Origin: an uncultured Collinsella sp.
Lineage (GTDB): Bacteria > Actinomycetota > Coriobacteriia > Coriobacteriales > Coriobacteriaceae
Length of the DNA stretch: 26,156 nucleotides
Reading direction: 5' to 3'
Assembly: GCA_900766165.1 (NCBI GenBank)
Contig: CAAFUK010000104.1
Span: 1 to 26,156 of the forward strand
A model generated the notes under the pieces. The model made no database searches. It saw only the letters and a list, made by a program, of their open reading frames with translations, and was not told where the DNA came from. This document shows, in pieces, positions 8,422 through 15,800 of the stretch. The position numbers and the translations under genes are program-made. Each line of letters opens with the position of its first letter. The first letter of the stretch is position 1.

Positions 8422-8439
8422 CCCTTGGGGACGGAGGAA
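8422..8439. repeat. Partial copy of the dispersed GGGGACGGAGGAA repeat
   Basis: CCCTTGGGGACGGAGGAA matches bases 56-73 of the window exactly, from the large inverted repeat at the left end. Only one arm is present here. It lies between the YhgE/Pip promoter and the htpG terminator hairpin. Confidence 0.65.
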
Positions 8440-8452
8440 TCATTCAAAAGGA

Positions 8453-8522
8453 AACGAGAGTGGAAAATCTCCCACTTCAAGCCCGCATTCGAGCCAAAAG
8501 TGGGAGATTATCCACTCTCGTT
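8453..8522 (-). terminator. Long hairpin downstream of htpG, probable terminator
   Basis: Two 25-base arms (8453-8477 and 8498-8522) are complementary with one mismatch around a 20-base loop. On the minus strand, starting about 30 bases after the htpG stop codon, the hairpin ends in GTTTCCTTTTG, a plausible weak U-tract. The arm length is unusual for a simple terminator, so it may also be a miniature inverted-repeat element doing double duty. Confidence 0.6.
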
Positions 8523-8552
8523 CTAATCTAGTTACGGTGCCGTATCCCCGAA

Positions 8553-10577
8553 CTACATCAAGTTGCAAACAGCCGCCGCGAAGGCAACGGGGTCCTCGGG
8601 CAAAATGCCCTCGACCAGCAGAGCCTGGTCATAGAGCAGACCGGAGTACTGCTTGATCTTGTCGGCGTCGCCTGCCTTCTGGGCAGCGACAAGCTTGTCA
8701 AAGACCGGGTGCTTGGCGTTGAGCTCGAGCACGCGTTGGCTCTTGGGCATGCCGTCGGGCGCGCCCTCGGGTCCCTTCTGGAGCACCTTCTCCATCTCGA
8801 GCGAAAGTGGGCCCTCGGTGGTGATACAAGCGGGGGCATCGGTCAGGCGCGCGGAGACGGCGACTTTCTCGACCTTGTCACCGAGCGCCTCCTTCATAGC
8901 GCTAAAGAGGTCCTCGTTCTCCTTGGTGGCGTCCTCGGCCTCCTTCTTCTCGTCCTCGGTCGCCAGGTCAAGATCACCGGTCGCAACGTTCTTGAGCTCT
9001 AGATGACGATCCTCGACCTCGGGCTCGGCACCGTCGGCCACAGCCTTCTCGGCAGCCTCGCGGGCAGCGTCGTCCTCGTAGATCTTGGGCATATCGGCGG
9101 CAACGTACTCACGCATAGCCTGGAACGTGAACTCATCCACATCCTGCGTCAGCAGCAGCACGTCATAGCCGCGGTCGAGCACGCCCTTTACCACGGGCAT
9201 CTTTGCCAAGCGCTCACGCGAGTCGCCGGCGGCGTAGTAGATGGCCTTCTGATCCTCGGGCATGCCCTTGGCATACTCAGCTAGGGTAATCATCTTCTGT
9301 TCCTTGGCAGACCAGAACAGCAGCAGGTCGGCGAGCTCATCGGCCTTCATGCCATAGCTCGAGTAGATGCCGTACTTAAGGCCGCGGCCAAAGTTCTCAA
9401 AGAACTTCTCGTAGGCCTCGCGGTCGTTGTCACGCATGTCCTCAAGGTCGGCGGTAATCTTCTTTTCCACACGCTTGGCGATGGCCTTGAGCTGACGGTT
9501 CTGCTGCAACGTCTCGCGCGAGATGTTGAGCGACACGTCGGCGGAATCCACGACGCCGCGGACAAAGTTGTAGTAGTCGGGCAGCAGGTCGTCGCACTTC
9601 TCCATGATCAGGACATTGGAGCTGTAGAGCGCCAGACCCTTCTCGTAATCCTTGCTGTACAGATCGAACGGCGCGCGACCTGGCACAAACAGCAGTGCGT
9701 CGTACTCGAGCGTGCCCTCGGCATGGAAGCTGATGGTGCGCGCCGGATCGTCAAAGTCGTGGAACGTGGACTTGTAGAACTCGTCGTAGTCCTTCTGCTC
9801 GACATCGGAGCTGCGCTTCTTCCAGATCGGTGTCATGGAATTGACGGTCTCGAGCTCCTGGTAGTCCTCGTACTCGGGCTTGTAATCGTCGCCGGCGTCC
9901 TCGGGCTTGGGTTTCTGGCGGCTCTTGGACACCATCATCTGAATCGGGTAGCGCACATAGTTGCTGTACTGCTGAATCAGGCTCTTGAGACCCCACTCGG
10001 TCAGGAAGCGATCGTAGGTCTCGGCCTCGCCGTCGGCATCGAGCTTCTCGTTCTCGCGCAGCGTCAGGATGACATCGGTACCGTGCTCGGCGCGCTCGCC
10101 GTCCTCGATGGTGTAGCCCTCAAGACCGTCGGATTCCCACACATGGGCGACATCCTCGCCATAGGCGCGGCTGACGACCTTCACATGGCTGGCGACCATA
10201 AAAGCCGAGTAGAAGCCCACGCCAAACTGACCGATGATGTCGACATCGGAGCCCTGCTGCTCGGCGTTCTCGGTCTTAAACTCCTCGGAGCCGGAATGGG
10301 CGATGGTGCCCAGATTGCGCTCGAGCTCCTCGGCGGTCATGCCAATGCCGTTATCCGAGATTGTAATGGTGCGGGCATCTTTATCAAAGGAGACGCGAAT
10401 AGCCAGGTCGCCCTGGTCGATCTTAACGCTCGGGTCCTGCAGGCTCTTAAAGTTGAGCTTGTCGACGGCGTCGCTCGCGTTAGAGATAAGCTCGCGCAGG
10501 AAGATTTCTTTATTGGTGTAGATGGAGTTGATCATGAGGTCGAGCAGTTTTTTGCTCTCGGTCTTAAATTGACGCAT
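8553..10577 (-). CDS. htpG: Molecular chaperone HtpG (Hsp90 family)
   Basis: A 674-residue cytosolic ATP-dependent chaperone. The N-terminal GHKL ATPase domain is complete: FLRELISNASDAVDKL (about 26-41) with the catalytic Glu and Mg-binding Asn, SDNGIGM (74-80), GTIAHSGSEEF (90-100) and IGQFGVGFYSAFMV (115-128). The middle domain has the client and ATP-hydrolysis region, including LFVPGRAPFDL and the conserved SLNISRETLQQNR. The C-terminus is the dimerisation domain. Length is slightly above the usual 620-650 residues, mostly from an acidic insertion (about 520-560). The ATG at 10577 has AAAGGA 7 bases upstream. No CIRCE or HAIR operator was seen upstream; instead the leader has an attenuator-like hairpin. 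Confidence 0.97.
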   Translation of the reverse strand: MRQFKTESKKLLDLMINSIYTNKEIFLRELISNASDAVDKLNFKSLQDPSVKIDQGDLAIRVSFDKDARTITISDNGIGMTAEELERNLGTIAHSGSEEFKTENAEQQGSDVDIIGQFGVGFYSAFMVASHVKVVSRAYGEDVAHVWESDGLEGYTIEDGERAEHGTDVILTLRENEKLDADGEAETYDRFLTEWGLKSLIQQYSNYVRYPIQMMVSKSRQKPKPEDAGDDYKPEYEDYQELETVNSMTPIWKKRSSDVEQKDYDEFYKSTFHDFDDPARTISFHAEGTLEYDALLFVPGRAPFDLYSKDYEKGLALYSSNVLIMEKCDDLLPDYYNFVRGVVDSADVSLNISRETLQQNRQLKAIAKRVEKKITADLEDMRDNDREAYEKFFENFGRGLKYGIYSSYGMKADELADLLLFWSAKEQKMITLAEYAKGMPEDQKAIYYAAGDSRERLAKMPVVKGVLDRGYDVLLLTQDVDEFTFQAMREYVAADMPKIYEDDAAREAAEKAVADGAEPEVEDRHLELKNVATGDLDLATEDEKKEAEDATKENEDLFSAMKEALGDKVEKVAVSARLTDAPACITTEGPLSLEMEKVLQKGPEGAPDGMPKSQRVLELNAKHPVFDKLVAAQKAGDADKIKQYSGLLYDQALLVEGILPEDPVAFAAAVCNLM

Positions 10578-10607
10578 GTGCAGTCCTTTCGCGCTACCCC
10601 CGTCCGC

Positions 10608-10632
10608 AAAAACGGCCCGGTCGCCCGAGCCG
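10608..10632 (-). terminator. Terminator-like hairpin in the htpG leader (possible attenuator)
   Basis: On the minus strand GGCTCGG-GCGA-CCGGGCC (10631-10614), extended by one more G-C pair at 10613/10632, is followed by five Ts (10612-10608). The 8-bp stem has a GNRA-type loop and lies between the candidate promoter and the htpG start, 31 bases before the ATG. Confidence 0.5.
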
Positions 10633-10663
10633 CATCGCAGACCTGCTATGTTCAGACTTAGAT

Positions 10664-10692
10664 TTTATAACCCATTAGCGCGCATATATACA
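10664..10692 (-). promoter_or_regulatory. Candidate htpG promoter
   Basis: On the minus strand a good -10, TATAAA (10664-10669), lies 17 bases from a partial -35, TGTATA (10687-10692). Transcription would start near 10657, giving an 80-base leader that contains the hairpin at 10608-10632. Confidence 0.45.
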
Positions 10693-10779
10693 TACGGAAT
10701 CGAAAAACTGTATGTCTAAGCGCTCCGATGCGCCAATTGCCAAGGAGCGTCCCCAACTGCCGGCAAGAAAGGAACGTCC

Positions 10780-11280
10780 CTATCTACCATCTACGCGCTT
10801 GGCCATCCAGACATGGGGCTGGCCCTCGTCTTCGTAGTCTACCGGGGCGATTTGCGTGTAGCCCGCCTTTACATAGAGCGGCAGCACGTATTCCTGCGCA
10901 TGCAGCTTAATAAGCTTGGCGCCGGCATCACGCGCACACGAAGCACTGGTCTCGACGATCGCACTCGCCAGTCCGCGACGACGCATAGCCGGCAGCACGG
11001 CAACGCGCCCCATAATGTAGGTCTCCCCCGCCGCAACGTCTTCGTCCATGTCGCATGCCGGCGAAACCGGAGCCTCTGCATCTGCCGTGCGCCCCAGCTC
11101 CTCGGGAAACACGCGCGAGCAACCGGCGAGTTGACCATCCACGTACAGCGTCACATGAATGCAGTCAGAAGCCTCATCGATCTGGTCGAACTCATTCTCG
11201 TAGCCCTGCTCGTCCATAAAAACGACGCGGCGCACCAACGCCGCGTCATCAAAGCATCCCGTCTTAAGTTGGATATCCAT
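10780..11280 (-). CDS. GNAT-family N-acetyltransferase (ElaA/YjcF-like)
   Basis: A 166-residue cytoplasmic acetyltransferase predicted to move acetyl from acetyl-CoA to an amine. The N-terminus has the segment VRRVVFMDEQGYENEFDQID, typical of ElaA/YjcF-like members. The core shows GRVAVLPAMRRRGLASAIVE (about 90-109), which carries the acetyl-CoA pyrophosphate-binding R/Q-x-x-G-x-G/A pattern, then KLHAQEYVLPLYVKAGY. The ATG at 11280 is used because AAAGGG lies 6 bases upstream; an in-frame TTG at 11298 does not fit. It lies 39 bases after cpsB-like and may be co-transcribed with the capsule-type module. The substrate is not predictable. Confidence 0.88.
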   Translation of the reverse strand: MDIQLKTGCFDDAALVRRVVFMDEQGYENEFDQIDEASDCIHVTLYVDGQLAGCSRVFPEELGRTADAEAPVSPACDMDEDVAAGETYIMGRVAVLPAMRRRGLASAIVETSASCARDAGAKLIKLHAQEYVLPLYVKAGYTQIAPVDYEDEGQPHVWMAKRVDGR

Positions 11281-11319
11281 GGCTGCCCTTTCATTCAATG
11301 CGAACGTTAGGGACAGATA

Positions 11320-11970
11320 TTAGCGAAAATGAGCTCCGCGCACGCTAAACTTCGCGCGAGCCTTCGCCAGGCAGTCGTAATGACCCACGTTATGGGCATC
11401 GCTCGCGATGAAGCTGTACAGGTTCTGATCGAACAGGCGCTGTGCCGGCTTTTTCTCGCGACCAAATCGACCGCCGGCAATAAAGTCCGCCGAAGCCTGC
11501 AGCTTGCAGCCCATATCGACCAGGCGCTCCGCCACGCTTACATCCTTTTGAACCGCACGATAGCGCTCAGGATGAGCGATGATCACCTGGTAGCCACGGC
11601 ACTGCAAATCGTAAATCGTGTTCTCGTACTCTCTAAACGCATACGCATCGGCATGCGTCGAAAGCTCGAGCAGAAACTCGTTGGTTCCATCGAAATGCAA
11701 GTGCTCCGCAGCATCGATACCAAGCTCAACAAGCTTTCGATGGTTGACCTCGAAGCCCATCTGGAGCGGAAAACCGTCAGCGTTATCACGCAGCAGCTCA
11801 AAGGCATCCCACATCTTGTCGTAATCAAAATAGGGATCACGGCAGTGAGGAGTGCAAACGATTCTGGTTACACCGGCCCGCTTGGCAGCCTCGAGCATCG
11901 CCAAGCTCTCATCGAGATCGGCGGCGCCGTCGTCTACACCCGGCAAGATATGGCAATGAATGTCACGCAT
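11320..11970 (-). CDS. PHP-type tyrosine-protein phosphatase (CpsB/YwqE-like)
   Basis: A 216-residue PHP-fold metallo-phosphatase predicted to dephosphorylate the C-terminal tyrosines of the neighbouring kinase. Metal ligands are recognisable: DIHCHILPGVDDG (3-15, His5 and His7), TPH (40-42), a Glu at about 74 (GFEVN), IAHPERY (131-137, His133) and SDAH (190-193). It is slightly shorter than the usual 240-255 residues at the C-terminus, but all catalytic motifs are present. The ATG at 11970 has a modest AAGG site. The gene follows the kinase by 17 bases and is third in a Wzz-kinase-phosphatase cassette, as in Gram-positive capsule loci. Confidence 0.9.
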   Translation of the reverse strand: MRDIHCHILPGVDDGAADLDESLAMLEAAKRAGVTRIVCTPHCRDPYFDYDKMWDAFELLRDNADGFPLQMGFEVNHRKLVELGIDAAEHLHFDGTNEFLLELSTHADAYAFREYENTIYDLQCRGYQVIIAHPERYRAVQKDVSVAERLVDMGCKLQASADFIAGGRFGREKKPAQRLFDQNLYSFIASDAHNVGHYDCLAKARAKFSVRGAHFR

Positions 11971-11987
11971 AGGTCAGCCTTAATCAA

Positions 11988-12725
11988 CTAAACGTTTGCT
12001 CGGTTGGTGAAGATGCCCTTTTTGGAAGTCCCCTGATCGTCGGAGCCCCTCTTCACCTTCTTACCGTCCTTGGTGTAGTAGGAGTAGTAGTACTCGCTGG
12101 TCTCGGTCTCGCAGTAGTTCATAACGGTACCGATGAGCTTGACCTTCTCGGACTTCTTAAGCTGACCGATGGCGTTGAGCGCCTCCTCGCGCTTGGTGAA
12201 ATCCTCACGCACGACAAAAAGCGCACCGTCGGTCAGACTTGCGATCTCGGCAGCATCGATGAAAGTGCCGACCGGGGGAGCATCAAAGATGACGTACTGG
12301 AACTTGGCGGACAGTGCCTTTACCAGCTTGGCAAAGCGGTGAGAGACGATGATGTCGGCAGGATTGGGAATATGCGGCTCGGCATCGAGGAAGTAGAAGT
12401 TCTTCTGACCCGTCTCGACAATTGCCTGGTCAATGGAGATCTGCTCGGAAAGAACCGCATAGAGTCCGCCGCGCGAACGAACGCCGAGCATATCGGAAAG
12501 GGACCTGCGGCGCATATCGGCCTCGACCAGGAGCACGGACTTGCCGCTCGTGGCGATTGCCTGAGCAAGGTTAATGGAAACCGTAGACTTGCCCTCGTTG
12601 GGAATCGAGGAGGTAACGGTGATGGTGCGAATGGGGTCGTCCACACTCGCAAAGCGGATGTTGGCCAGAAGGGTCTTGGCGGCATTCTGTACAACGAGCT
12701 TATCGGTGTTCTTTGCCTTAGCCAT
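11988..12725 (-). CDS. BY-kinase / CpsD-CapB tyrosine autokinase
   Basis: A 245-residue cytoplasmic bacterial tyrosine kinase, activated by its membrane adaptor. It shows the three BY-kinase nucleotide motifs: Walker A SSIPNEGKST (39-48), Walker A' VLLVEADMRRR (64-74) and Walker B VIFDAPP (145-151). The C-terminus carries the autophosphorylation cluster EYYYSYY (211-217), with Tyr212, 213, 214, 216 and 217. It starts 2 bases after the stop of the Wzz-like gene, whose last codons contain the AAAGGTGG ribosome site, so the two are probably translated together. No glycosyltransferase or flippase genes are in this window, so the target polysaccharide is unknown. Confidence 0.93.
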   Translation of the reverse strand: MAKAKNTDKLVVQNAAKTLLANIRFASVDDPIRTITVTSSIPNEGKSTVSINLAQAIATSGKSVLLVEADMRRRSLSDMLGVRSRGGLYAVLSEQISIDQAIVETGQKNFYFLDAEPHIPNPADIIVSHRFAKLVKALSAKFQYVIFDAPPVGTFIDAAEIASLTDGALFVVREDFTKREEALNAIGQLKKSEKVKLIGTVMNYCETETSEYYYSYYTKDGKKVKRGSDDQGTSKKGIFTNRANV

Positions 12726-12727
12726 GC

Positions 12728-13384
12728 CTATTTACCACCTTTCATAGCCGGAATTCGGCCAACAACGGGAATACCCAGGAGCTCTTCTGCCTCTTCTGCA
12801 CCGCGGATGCGGGTGTTGAGCATGTCTGCCAAAACGACATAGGCAACTGCGATAAAGATGCCCGCGAGGAACGCGACAGCAACGTACAGCATACGCTTGG
12901 GACCGCTGGGGGCTTCGGGGGTCTTAGCCTCGTCGATAACGTTGATGCTCTGGGCAGCGCCGACGTTCTGAGCGACCGTACTCACCGAGCTGGCCATGGC
13001 CTTTGCGACCTTAGCCGTCTCCTTGGCATCGGTGCCGGTAACCGAAAGCGTAATGACACGCGTGGTGGTCTCGGAGGAAACAGACACCTTGTAGTCATCC
13101 AGATCGGTGAGGCCCAGTTCATTGGCTGCGCCGCTCTTAACGCTATCGCTATCCAGCAGCGTGGCGATATCGTTGGAAAGCATCTGACTCGCCGAGAGAT
13201 CGTTGTAGCTCATCTGGCCGCTATCGTCGGTCTTGGCGAGAATGTACATGCTCGTCGTCGCGGTATAGGTGTTGTCCATCGCAACGAAGGACACGATGCC
13301 CATGGCGATCGCGCAGACCACCGGAAGGGTGATGACCAGCTGAAGGTGCTTCTTCAGCAGCTGGAACAGTTCGAGAAGGGTCAT
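12728..13384 (-). CDS. Wzz/CpsC-type polysaccharide co-polymerase and kinase adaptor
   Basis: A 218-residue membrane protein with two helices: TM1 (about 18-36) and TM2 (about 165-186), with an extracellular domain between them. The Pro-rich segment AKTPEAPSGPKR (153-164) just before TM2 is typical of the Wzz/CpsC family. The short cytoplasmic C-terminus (TRIRGAEEAEELLGIPVVGRIP) is where such adaptors contact and activate the CpsD kinase. It is first in the cassette; the ATG at 13384 has AAAGG about 8 bases upstream and a good promoter at 13465-13493. It should help set the chain length of a surface polysaccharide. Confidence 0.9.
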   Translation of the reverse strand: MTLLELFQLLKKHLQLVITLPVVCAIAMGIVSFVAMDNTYTATTSMYILAKTDDSGQMSYNDLSASQMLSNDIATLLDSDSVKSGAANELGLTDLDDYKVSVSSETTTRVITLSVTGTDAKETAKVAKAMASSVSTVAQNVGAAQSINVIDEAKTPEAPSGPKRMLYVAVAFLAGIFIAVAYVVLADMLNTRIRGAEEAEELLGIPVVGRIPAMKGGK

Positions 13385-13464
13385 GCAGCTTGCCTTTCAT
13401 TTCCCCAGTTCGGATTGACAAAACTGTCCGTATGTTATCGCATCTTTTTACCGAGACCAAACTC

Positions 13465-13493
13465 TATACATAAGAAACAGGCTCTCCTGTAAA
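13465..13493 (-). promoter_or_regulatory. Promoter of the Wzz-kinase-phosphatase cassette with internal operator
   Basis: On the minus strand TTTACA (13488-13493) and TGTATA (13465-13470) are spaced by exactly 17 bases. Inside the spacer and overlapping the -35 is an inverted repeat ACAGG-CTCT-CCTGT (13477-13490), a position where a bound dimer would block or reshape the promoter. Confidence 0.55.
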
Positions 13494-13525
13494 AATGTCG
13501 GAAGTAATCGTAAAATTGCACAACA

Positions 13526-13554
13526 ACGCCGCACCCGAAAGTCAAATGCGGCGT
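13526..13554 (-). terminator. Terminator downstream of the PhoR-like kinase gene
   Basis: Arms ACGCCGCA (13526-13533) and TGCGGCGT (13547-13554) pair perfectly with a 13-base loop. On the minus strand the hairpin is followed by TGTTGTG, a weak U-tract. It separates the pstB-PhoB-PhoR-like unit from the cassette that follows. Confidence 0.6.
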
Positions 13555-13579
13555 CTACATCAATATCTGTGTTGTATCG

Positions 13580-15004
13580 CTATGCGAATGGCTCGTCCTG
13601 TTGTATGGGAAACGTCACCGTAATGGTGGTTCCCACGCCCAACTCGCTCGACAGATCAAGCGTGGCGTGATGATACAGGGCCGCATGCTTGACAATGGCA
13701 AGCCCCAGGCCGGTTCCGCCGCGTGCCTTGGACCTACTCTTGTCCACGCGATAGAACCGCTCAAATACCTTGCCCTGTTCTTCAGGCGCAATACCGATTC
13801 CCGTGTCGGCGACCGCGAGGAACGGATGGCCTTCGTCGTTGGTGCCGCACTGCAGCGTAACCGTACCGCCGGGTCGATTGTAGCGGATGGCGTTGCTTGC
13901 CAGATTATAGATGAGCTCGTCAATCAAGCGCGACACGCCTTCGATGACCACAAGCTTGGTCTCATGACTTATCGTCACATTCGCCTGACGGGCGACCTGT
14001 TCAAGACGCAGCTCAACCGCGTAGATGGCACGCGAGAGCTCAATAGGCTCCGTGGACCCAATGGGCACCGCCTCGCCCTCAGTTGCACGCTCGGCCTCGT
14101 CCAAGTTAGACAGCGTAAGGATGTCGTTGACGAGCGCCGCCAAACGGCCCGCCTCACGATAGATGCGACCGCCAAAGTTGCGCAGGCCATCCTCGCCCTC
14201 GACCATGCCGTTTGCGATGAGCTCGGCATAGCCCGAAATCGCCGTAAGCGGCGTCTTGAGCTCATGAGTGATATTCGCCGTGAACTCGCGGCGCATACGG
14301 TCGTTGTCCGCTAGCACCGCCATTTGGCGCTTGAGTTCCTGGCGCTGCGACTCGATACGCTCAAGCATGGGGACCATCTCGGCATAGGCGTGCTCATAGC
14401 TACGGCGTGGGTGATCCAAATCCACCTCTTGCAACGGCGCGATGATGGCACGGGACTCACGGCGCGCCATAAAAAACGAGAGTACCGCACCCGCTGCTGC
14501 GATAAGCAGCATCGGCGCCAGCATCGACAGCAAAATCGCCGCAACACCAGGCTGGGCCTGCGCCAAGCGGACAACCTGGCCGTTATCAAGGGCGACGGCG
14601 CGATACAGCATAATCTCGTCGAGCGTAGAGCTTGCGCGCTCCGCGGAACCCGAACCACTCTCAAAGGCCTCGATGACCTCGGGGCGATCGCCATGGTTGG
14701 GCAGTGTGGAAGGCGACGCCTCGTTGTCGTAGGCAACCGATCCATCCTTGTTAATCAGCGTGATGCGCAAGTCCTCGCGATCGAGGCTACGCAAGAACGG
14801 GATGGGCTCCTGCTGCTCGTCGAGGGCGGCAGCAATGAGCTCGGTTTCCTGCGCCAGGTTGGCACTCGTGGCATCCGCCAAGGTGTTTTGCACAAAGAAC
14901 GCACCCAGCACCGTAAACGCCACGATAACCGCCATGGCGCAGACAAAGATCGTCACAAAAACGCGGTGCGACAGCGTATATTTTCCCTGGGGGGCGAAGA
15001 CCAC
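13580..15004 (-). CDS. Sensor histidine kinase, PhoR-like
   Basis: A 474-residue membrane sensor kinase. TM1 is about 16-38 and TM2 about 155-179, flanking a roughly 115-residue extracellular domain. The dimerisation/phosphoacceptor helix has FTANITHELKTPLTAISGYA with His247. The ATPase domain has all boxes: N box around NLASNAIRYN (367-376), G1 DTGIGI (400-405), F box FERFYRVD (414-421) and G2 GGTGLGL (429-435). The GTG start at 15004 lies 3 bases after the stop of the regulator and uses a GGAG site in that gene's last codons. Proximity to pstB suggests phosphate sensing, as in PhoR, although a HAMP or PAS domain is not obvious. Function is inferred from family and context. Confidence 0.9.
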   Translation of the reverse strand: MVFAPQGKYTLSHRVFVTIFVCAMAVIVAFTVLGAFFVQNTLADATSANLAQETELIAAALDEQQEPIPFLRSLDREDLRITLINKDGSVAYDNEASPSTLPNHGDRPEVIEAFESGSGSAERASSTLDEIMLYRAVALDNGQVVRLAQAQPGVAAILLSMLAPMLLIAAAGAVLSFFMARRESRAIIAPLQEVDLDHPRRSYEHAYAEMVPMLERIESQRQELKRQMAVLADNDRMRREFTANITHELKTPLTAISGYAELIANGMVEGEDGLRNFGGRIYREAGRLAALVNDILTLSNLDEAERATEGEAVPIGSTEPIELSRAIYAVELRLEQVARQANVTISHETKLVVIEGVSRLIDELIYNLASNAIRYNRPGGTVTLQCGTNDEGHPFLAVADTGIGIAPEEQGKVFERFYRVDKSRSKARGGTGLGLAIVKHAALYHHATLDLSSELGVGTTITVTFPIQQDEPFA

Positions 15005-15007
15005 GGG

Positions 15008-15736
15008 TTACTCCTCCGATGCGGTAGCCGCAATGTCGTCACCTTCGGCACCATCACCGGCAGAAGGCTCGGCCAAGCGGTAGCCCACGCCGCGCACGGT
15101 CTCGATGGCGCTGGCATGCTCGCCCAGTTTTTGGCGAAGCGTCTGCACGTGCACGTCAACGGTGCGCGAACCGCCGTCGAAGTCCCAGCCCCACACGCTC
15201 TGCAGCAACGACTCGCGGGTAAAGACCACGCCGGGCTTGCGCATGAGGTACTCGAGCAGGTCGAACTCGCGCAGGGTGAGCTTAAGCGACTCGCCGGCAA
15301 CAGTCACCTCACGATGGCTGGGCGAGAGCACAATGTCGCCCACGCTGAGCACATCGCTTGCCTGTTTGACCATGCCGCCGCGACGCAGCAGTGCGCGGCA
15401 GCGGCTGGCGAGCTCCATGAGCGAAAACGGCTTAGTCAGGTAATCGTCGGCACCGCCATCGAGCGCCATCACCTTGTCGAGCTCGGTATCCTTGGCGGTA
15501 AGCATCATGATGGGCACCGTCGCCGTCAGACGATCGGCACGCAGTCGACGCATAATCGCCAAGCCATCGGTATCGGGCAGCATGATGTCGAGCAGGACGG
15601 CATCGGGTACCCGTCGCGCCACGGCAGCCTTAAACTCACCGTCGCACGAAAAGCCTTCGGCCTCGATCCCCTGCTTGCGCAGCGCATAGACCGTCAAATC
15701 CCTGATGTTGTCATCGTCCTCGACGTAATAGATCAT
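15008..15736 (-). CDS. OmpR/PhoB-family response regulator
   Basis: A 242-residue cytoplasmic transcription factor. The receiver domain has the acidic pair region EDDD (6-9), phosphoacceptor Asp50 (VLLDIMLPD), Thr80 and Lys102 (DYLTKPF). The winged-helix output domain (about 130-225) has LTLREFDLLEYLM, SRTVDVHVQTLRQKL and the terminal VRGVGYRL typical of PhoB relatives. The ATG at 15736 has AGGGG 7 bases upstream; a longer in-frame start at 15760 lacks this. It is 64 bases downstream of pstB and 3 bases upstream of its kinase, so the three probably form one operon for phosphate control. Confidence 0.92.
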   Translation of the reverse strand: MIYYVEDDDNIRDLTVYALRKQGIEAEGFSCDGEFKAAVARRVPDAVLLDIMLPDTDGLAIMRRLRADRLTATVPIMMLTAKDTELDKVMALDGGADDYLTKPFSLMELASRCRALLRRGGMVKQASDVLSVGDIVLSPSHREVTVAGESLKLTLREFDLLEYLMRKPGVVFTRESLLQSVWGWDFDGGSRTVDVHVQTLRQKLGEHASAIETVRGVGYRLAEPSAGDGAEGDDIAATASEE

Positions 15737-15800
15737 GTTGAACCCCTTTGCGGCCGGCATGACCGCATCTTAACCCTAAAGGTACCTTTACTAGATGGTA

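Noticed and set aside
9723..10661. 312-codon plus-strand frame opposite htpG
   Set aside because: Val/Leu/Gly-rich antisense shadow of a highly conserved gene.
10578..10779. CIRCE or HAIR heat-shock operator upstream of htpG
   Set aside because: Neither consensus is found; only CATAC/GTATG half-sites that match by a few bases.
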